DNA from: Bacteroidales bacterium
Lineage (GTDB): Bacteria > Bacteroidota > Bacteroidia > Bacteroidales > UBA4417
Assembly: GCA_016707705.1 (NCBI GenBank)
Contig: JADJHD010000025.1
Location: 1-64,000 of the forward strand
Length of the DNA: 64,000 nucleotides
Direction of reading: 5' to 3'
Part shown: piece by piece, positions 58,985-64,000 of the stretch
How the letters are laid out: each line of letters opens with the position of its first letter
How positions within the stretch are numbered: the first letter of the stretch is position 1
The notes under the pieces: model-generated
Told to the model about the DNA's origin: nothing
What the model saw: the letters and a program-made list of their open reading frames with translations, nothing else
The model's database searches: none
Position numbers and translations under genes: made by a program

Positions 58985-61396
58985 CTATGATTTGTTTAAG
59001 CTTTCAAGAATTTCCGATTCTTTATTTTCATTGATGACTTTGATGATAAGTGTCCGATATTGATCCTGTTGATAAAAATACCTGAGTGTTTCCAGGAAGG
59101 CGACTTTGATTTTATAATTCCAGTGCGAAGCTCCTTCCAGAAGATTCAGGATTGCATCATTATTCAGCAGGTTTAATCTCCGAAGCGCATTTGCAGCATT
59201 GATCCTGGTCTCAAATTCATAGCTTGAAGAAGTGTAATCTGCAAGTTCTTTAGAATACTTTATCTCCCCGTTTGAAATAGCAATCTCCAGCCATGATATC
59301 CTGATATTCAGTCCTCTCCATCCGGTTTCATTTTTGGTAATATCAAGATATGTACGATATTTTTTTGGAAAGGATTTGCAAAGTTTTACAAGGGCAAGTT
59401 GAATAGTCAAATAAGCAGGGTCATTGAGCATTGAAACTATATCCTTCTCCATTTGAGCGGGGATAACTTTAAGGTTCTGAATCACAGCAAGCCTTACCTT
59501 GTCATTTGTATCCCTGACAGCTTCCTTTAATACTGAAATTGATGCATTGGTCAGACTATCGCAAAGCTGTGCAATGATTTCCCCCTTTATCATTGAATAG
59601 GTTTCCTTGTGGTAGCGCTGGATCAGGTCTTCCTGCTTCAATTTTGAGGGCGTGTTTTTCATGGCAATCAGCGCATCATAGCGATCAATCATTAGCTCAG
59701 CCTGAGATGCTTGCAATTTCAGTTCTTCATAGCTTCTGTTGAAACTCAGCTTTTTAATGATTCTTCTTCCCGGGTCAAATATCACGAAGGCAATCTTTTT
59801 TGACTTGGGATTGTTTATACGGATTACTTCTGATGGTTTCCGAATCCAATTAGTTTCCTCCGTGGATGAGCCATCCACATAATGAACCTTAATCTTCACA
59901 GGCATCTGAAAAGGACGGCTGATTTCATTGATTTCCTGTATTTGTTCAACCTGAATATGGGTAGTTCCTTTCCCATTATTATCCGTGAGAGGCTCATATT
60001 TCACCTCGAAATGAGGTTCCCCTCCCCGGTAAATCCATTCTTCAAAGAACCATTCCATTGATCTTCCTGTTGCCTTGCGGATGCATTGCAGGAAATCATA
60101 GGTCTCGGCTGTCTGGTAAGGGAAGGATTCCAGATAAAGCTTGATGGATGCCCGAAAATTCTCATCCCCAAGTACATCCCTTAGCATATCCATAACCAGT
60201 GAACCTTTGGGATACCAGCGGTTTCTGCCTCCCATATAATGTCCTACTGCATAATTGTCGTGCAAGGCGGCTTCCAGAGTTTCAGCCAGTTCCTTGTTTC
60301 TTACTTCTTCATGGTAATCCTCACCGAAGATATGTTCTTCAAACCGCTTGGCCCAATAAGTAGCGAAGGTTTCAGTCAGCCAGAGGTCCTTTCCCTTCAG
60401 ATGTGAGATATAGTTTCCAAACCATTGATGCGCCAACTCATGTGAGTTAACATTAACATAGTTTCTCCCGAGATATCCTCTCTTGTCAACCATGAGATAA
60501 TCTCCAAAAATGGTCGCGGTAGTGGTCTCCATTGCTCCATACATATAATCAACTACAGGAGATTCACGATAGAGTTCGTATGGATAGTTTAATCCGAACT
60601 GATCTTCAAAGAAGTCAAACATTCGGGTAGTATACCTGAAGGTGGGTTCAACATGATCTTTCCAGTCGGGGTAATACCAGAACTCAAGCGGCAATCCTCT
60701 TGCAGTTGATAAATTGGTGTATTCCATATCCCCAACCACCATACAGGTTGAAAAGAAGGGGTGGGGACTCTTCATTGCATATTGCCAGGTTCTGGTTCCA
60801 TCCGGATTGTCAATGATTCCTTCCCTGATACCATTAGAATATACTTTTAGAGCTTTCTCAATGGTAACCTGCATGTTTACAGTAATGATTCCCGGGAAGA
60901 AAGGAATCCAGTGATCAGGACGATGAGCCCAGATTTGTTTCCTTTTCAGTTGTTTCGGGTCATTCCATCCTATAAAATATAGTCCTTCAGTTGGTTTTGA
61001 TTTATACTCGAAAGCAAGTGAATGCTTGCTTCCACGCTTGAATTCACCCGGAAATCTGATATTTGCAGAACCTCCAGAGACAGAATAAGAGCAGGCAGAT
61101 CCATCAAGCAAAACTGAACTGATTTTCAGTTCCGGAACATTGAAAATAATGGAATCTGAAGAAGTGCTGAGCATGCTGAACTGAAATACAGCCCTGCCAT
61201 CTACAAGTGTATCATAGGGTTGGATAAGCAGTTTGGCATCAAGATGTTCAAGTTTTATATTGTAGTCGGGATAGATATAGGAGGCATCATAGGGGTAGCT
61301 GACTGCTTTTTCCTGAGCTTGTGTTTGCGTGCAAAAGAATAAAATCAGAAGATGAAAAAGCAGACTTGTTTTGACCTTAGAATAGTAAAGATGCAT
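58985..61396 (-). CDS. M1-family metallopeptidase, secreted
   Basis: 803 residues from the ATG at 61396 (MHLYYSKVKTSLLF), chosen because it opens with the signal peptide FHLLILFFCTQTQAQ. The gluzincin motif HELAHQWFGNYIS with downstream WLTETFATYWAKRF is complete (HExxH-x18-E). An N-terminal beta-sheet domain and a C-terminal helical repeat region (LRRLNLLNNDAILNLLEGAS) surround it. The enzyme is an aminopeptidase of the periplasm or outer membrane, probably cleaving peptide N-termini. It is divergent from the gene at 61623. The GAMEN-like exopeptidase motif is present as YGAMETTTATIF. Confidence 0.9.
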   Translation of the reverse strand: MHLYYSKVKTSLLFHLLILFFCTQTQAQEKAVSYPYDASYIYPDYNIKLEHLDAKLLIQPYDTLVDGRAVFQFSMLSTSSDSIIFNVPELKISSVLLDGSACSYSVSGGSANIRFPGEFKRGSKHSLAFEYKSKPTEGLYFIGWNDPKQLKRKQIWAHRPDHWIPFFPGIITVNMQVTIEKALKVYSNGIREGIIDNPDGTRTWQYAMKSPHPFFSTCMVVGDMEYTNLSTARGLPLEFWYYPDWKDHVEPTFRYTTRMFDFFEDQFGLNYPYELYRESPVVDYMYGAMETTTATIFGDYLMVDKRGYLGRNYVNVNSHELAHQWFGNYISHLKGKDLWLTETFATYWAKRFEEHIFGEDYHEEVRNKELAETLEAALHDNYAVGHYMGGRNRWYPKGSLVMDMLRDVLGDENFRASIKLYLESFPYQTAETYDFLQCIRKATGRSMEWFFEEWIYRGGEPHFEVKYEPLTDNNGKGTTHIQVEQIQEINEISRPFQMPVKIKVHYVDGSSTEETNWIRKPSEVIRINNPKSKKIAFVIFDPGRRIIKKLSFNRSYEELKLQASQAELMIDRYDALIAMKNTPSKLKQEDLIQRYHKETYSMIKGEIIAQLCDSLTNASISVLKEAVRDTNDKVRLAVIQNLKVIPAQMEKDIVSMLNDPAYLTIQLALVKLCKSFPKKYRTYLDITKNETGWRGLNIRISWLEIAISNGEIKYSKELADYTSSSYEFETRINAANALRRLNLLNNDAILNLLEGASHWNYKIKVAFLETLRYFYQQDQYRTLIIKVINENKESEILESLNKS

Positions 61397-61622
61397 ATTT
61401 TTCTTGCTTAAGTCGGGATTAATAATCAGGCTGATTTGATGCCTCAATTCTCAAAAGTACGATTTATTTGGTGAGCCGGAAATTCAGATTGATGCAGAAA
61501 TTTCTTTCCGGGTCTAGTGATTTCATTGATTTTCATACATTCGCATTCAGAGTTCAGGTACTAATAAAATCTTCACTTAATTAGCAATTATCCCAATTTA
61601 AAAACTATAATTAACGAATGTA

Positions 61623-62747
61623 ATGGTATACAGAGGTTTGATTTTCTGCATCTTAATTTCCCTTTCAATTTCTGTATATGCTCAGCATAAGTTTAAGGCA
61701 GCATACATCATTAACAATTCAGGAGACACACTGTTGGGGACAGGTGCGATGGGGAAATCGCAGGATTATGCTTTATTCAGGCAAATTGGATCCTCAGACT
61801 TGAAGAAAATCAATCCGGGTGAGATCAAAGCCTTCAGGGAAGATGAGGGTAAGTATTATGTTTCAGGAATAGTTTGGACTGAGGACAGCCTCCTTCAGCC
61901 AAAGTTTCTTGAATATCTTGTTAAGGGGAAAATCAGTCTTTTCAGTATCTCCAAATACGACAGATTTTTTATTCAAAAGCAGGAGGATTCGCTTATTGAG
62001 TTACCACATAGCATCAAAGCCTATTCTGACCGCTATGCGCCGGCACATGCATACAGGGATACCAGCGGGAAAGCGGGAACCAGCACCCTCGATCTGTCGA
62101 AGGAATATAATATACAGGACATGAGGTATATAGGGGTCCTGAAATATTATATGCAGGATGCTCCTCAGTTGAATTCAAAGCTCGAGAACATGGGCTTGCC
62201 CAAACAAAGGGAACTGGTGAAACTGATGAATGATTACCATAAGGCTGTATGCTCTGACTGGGCATGTGTCAATTATTCAAAGGTAATTCCCGATGCAAGG
62301 TTTACCCTTGAACTTTATTCAGGAATGAGTCGTCACAATGATTATTACACAACACACTATGGGGTGATGGTCCATTATTGGGAACCCTTGCTTAGTACTA
62401 AACTTTATCTAAAAACCGGACTTCTTTATGCGCAAACGCCCTATTTTAAGCGTAATTTCTATATGAATCCTAAGTATAATTATCATCTCAGAATACCATT
62501 GAGTATCTATTACGCATTCGGAAACGGCTCATTCAAACCAACAATAGGCTTTGGATGGCCTACCGGATTGTTTACTATAAGTTCACTGGAAGTTGGATTT
62601 CAGTATTCTGTTACCAAGAAATTCGGGATAAATGCAACTGCTTCAATGGATGCTTTGCAAGCCTGGGTTCAACACAGGCAACGGAGGTTATTCGATAATA
62701 CTTTTGGACATTCCATCAATGCAGGATTGCTCTATAAACTGCATTAA
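61623..62747 (+). CDS. Putative outer-membrane beta-barrel protein, unknown
   Basis: 374 residues. Signal peptide (VYRGLIFCILISLSISVYAQ), then a mixed region with a helix-rich middle (NSKLENMGLPKQRELVKL) and a C-terminal half with alternating aromatic/hydrophobic segments typical of barrel strands (WEPLLSTKLYLKTGLLYAQ, FKPTIGFGWPTGLFTISSLE, NATASMDALQAWVQ). It ends with a short polar LLYKLH. No family is recognised. It is divergent from the M1 peptidase and convergent with the adenylate-kinase-like gene, so it is likely its own unit. Confidence 0.6.
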   Translation: MVYRGLIFCILISLSISVYAQHKFKAAYIINNSGDTLLGTGAMGKSQDYALFRQIGSSDLKKINPGEIKAFREDEGKYYVSGIVWTEDSLLQPKFLEYLVKGKISLFSISKYDRFFIQKQEDSLIELPHSIKAYSDRYAPAHAYRDTSGKAGTSTLDLSKEYNIQDMRYIGVLKYYMQDAPQLNSKLENMGLPKQRELVKLMNDYHKAVCSDWACVNYSKVIPDARFTLELYSGMSRHNDYYTTHYGVMVHYWEPLLSTKLYLKTGLLYAQTPYFKRNFYMNPKYNYHLRIPLSIYYAFGNGSFKPTIGFGWPTGLFTISSLEVGFQYSVTKKFGINATASMDALQAWVQHRQRRLFDNTFGHSINAGLLYKLH

Positions 62748-62847
62748 ATCAATTGTGTCCTAAAGGCTTAATCTTTTATCTTCAATACAGGTTATTGTTC
62801 TGGTGTTTTCGTAGTTGTTTTTTGAAGGAATGAAGTAAAAACTCAGA

Positions 62848-64000
62848 TTATCTCATACTTCTGATCCCATTCTCAATTACTTCGGAGATGCGTGTGAATA
62901 CTTCCTCAAAATCGCCCATGCCATTTACCTTGGTAACCCCATGCAATTGATTGTATTTTTCAATTACCGGGACGGTTTTAGTTTCATGCTCATGCAGCCT
63001 TTTCACAATTTTAGAAGTGCTGTTGTCGTAGGGCATGCAGCTGTCGGTCTTGCTTCTGGCATCCAGTCGGCTGATCAGTTCAAGGGTTGGTACCTCGATT
63101 TCGATTATCTGTGATAGAGAAGAACCATGTTTTCTGAGAAGTCCGTCCAGAATATAGGATTGCACAAGTGTTCTGGGATATCCCTTGAAGATAAAGCCCT
63201 TTATTTCCTTGCTGTTAGCCAGTTTTTTCTCAATCAGTTGAACCACAATCTCATCAGGCACCAGTTGCCCGTTTTCATAGAGTTCAGTGATTTTCTTGCC
63301 GGTTTCGGTATGCATTCTGATCTCCTGATCCAGCATGGCTCCGGTGGCAACATATTCAAGTCCGAAATGCTTGGCCAGTGCTTTCCCCTGCGATCCTCGC
63401 CCTGAGCCCGGATACCCGAACAATACAACGTTGAAAAGGCTTTTGCTGAGTTCCTGACTGATAATAGCAGTGATCTGCTCATGCACCTTTTCAATGGAAG
63501 CAGTTCCGTCTACCTCCCTGTATATGCCTTTATCCTTGTAGAATTGAAGAACAGGCAGAGTTTTCTGATTGTATTCATGCAGCCTGTTCCTGATTACTTG
63601 CTCATTATCATCAGAACGTCCGGATGTTTTGCCCCTGTTCAGCAATCGGCTGACTGACTCTTCTTCAGGGACGTTTAAACTGATCAGACAATTCAATGAG
63701 GTGTGTAGCTTTATCATCAGTCCTTCAAGGATATAGGCCTGAATGTAGGTTCTTGGAAACCCGTCAAAAAGAAACCCATTGGATCCGGGGTTTTCAGTAA
63801 TGGTTTTCTCAATAATCTGGACGATAATTTCATCCGGAACCAGCCCTCCCGAAGCTATAATGCTCTGAGCTTCGTTACCGAGTTTACTCTTCGCAGCCAT
63901 CTCTTTACGGAGCAGATCACCTGTTGAAATGTAATAGAGATTGTATTTCCTGACTAGGAATTCTGACTGGGTGCCTTTTCCTGCTCCCGGAGGGCCAAAA
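62848..64000 (-). CDS. Tandem-duplicated adenylate kinase, partial at right edge
   Basis: 384 visible residues; the N-terminus extends beyond the window. The first copy is normal: GPPGAGKGTQ (P-loop, at the window edge), STGDLLRKEM, GFLFDGFPRT and the LID-type R-G-K-T-S-G-R stretch. A second copy begins near base 63425 with FGYPGSGRGSQ, where the P-loop Lys is replaced by Arg. It has GAMLDQE where catalytic proteins have GDMLR and GYPRT in place of GFPRT. The second domain is therefore probably a non-catalytic or regulatory pseudo-kinase. Adenylate kinase converts AMP and ATP to ADP in the cytoplasm. The fusion is unusual. The next gene to the right is unknown. Confidence 0.85.
   Translation of the reverse strand, partial: FGPPGAGKGTQSEFLVRKYNLYYISTGDLLRKEMAAKSKLGNEAQSIIASGGLVPDEIIVQIIEKTITENPGSNGFLFDGFPRTYIQAYILEGLMIKLHTSLNCLISLNVPEEESVSRLLNRGKTSGRSDDNEQVIRNRLHEYNQKTLPVLQFYKDKGIYREVDGTASIEKVHEQITAIISQELSKSLFNVVLFGYPGSGRGSQGKALAKHFGLEYVATGAMLDQEIRMHTETGKKITELYENGQLVPDEIVVQLIEKKLANSKEIKGFIFKGYPRTLVQSYILDGLLRKHGSSLSQIIEIEVPTLELISRLDARSKTDSCMPYDNSTSKIVKRLHEHETKTVPVIEKYNQLHGVTKVNGMGDFEEVFTRISEVIENGIRSMR

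Overview
The window looks like a Bacteroidota (Bacteroidales-like) chromosome. The evidence is the fused CzcA-TolC efflux pump, DUF6660 and HYC_CC_PP small proteins, several Met/His-rich 'MHPEV...CPKCGM' metal-binding proteins, a DUF6573 protein, starts that rarely carry a strong Shine-Dalgarno, and a ~105-bp palindromic element of a type I recognise from this phylum. I cannot name a genus. Almost everything from base 1 to about 51.8 kb is read from the minus strand. The right end (52.6-64 kb) has mixed strands and housekeeping-type genes.

Layout. (1) 0-20.2 kb: a metal-resistance block. The left part looks copper/silver-directed: a TolC-like protein, a CusA-like RND pump, three small secreted metal-binding proteins and a HYC_CC_PP protein. 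The right part looks directed at Zn/Cd/Co: a Fur-family regulator, a TGCAAC-N3-GTTGCA palindrome, a CzcA-TolC fusion, a CzcB adaptor, a PII-like protein and a P1B ATPase. Five genes here carry apparent frameshifts (TolC-like, CDF transporter, EamA transporter, ATPase N-terminus, DUF6660), so this block is decaying or locally mis-sequenced. (2) 20.3-27.3 kb: a type III restriction-modification operon (mod, an AlbA_2/ATPase-like gene, res) with overlapping genes. (3) 27.5-30.5 kb: small mobile-element genes (DUF6573, SLOG, J-domain, RadC-like). Three of them are preceded by a near-identical GGCGGCAACTG leader element. (4) 30.7-32.1 kb: a gene-free, GC-richer repeat island with two pairs of covarying hairpins, the best candidate for an undescribed structured RNA or DNA element. 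(5) 32.9-36.6 kb: an N6-adenine methylase with an overlapping PD-(D/E)XK-like partner. (6) 37-52.4 kb: a phage-like block with terminase, capsid, protease, primase-helicase, glycosyltransferase and a Cro/cI-type switch with three operators. I see no portal, tail, lysis or integrase gene, so it resembles a satellite or degenerate prophage. (7) 52.4-52.7 kb: a tRNA 3'-end-like fragment, possibly the right attachment site of the whole island. (8) 52.7-64 kb: chromosomal genes: polyferredoxin, EEP-family hydrolase, DUF192, ComEC, M1 peptidase, a putative outer-membrane protein and a duplicated adenylate kinase.

How the parts fit. If the tRNA fragment is a true attachment site, most or all of the window left of 52.64 kb is one genomic island combining metal resistance, two restriction systems and a phage-derived replication/packaging module. 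That is inference; the left boundary is outside the window. Functions are assigned from motifs visible in the translated sequence and no database search was run.
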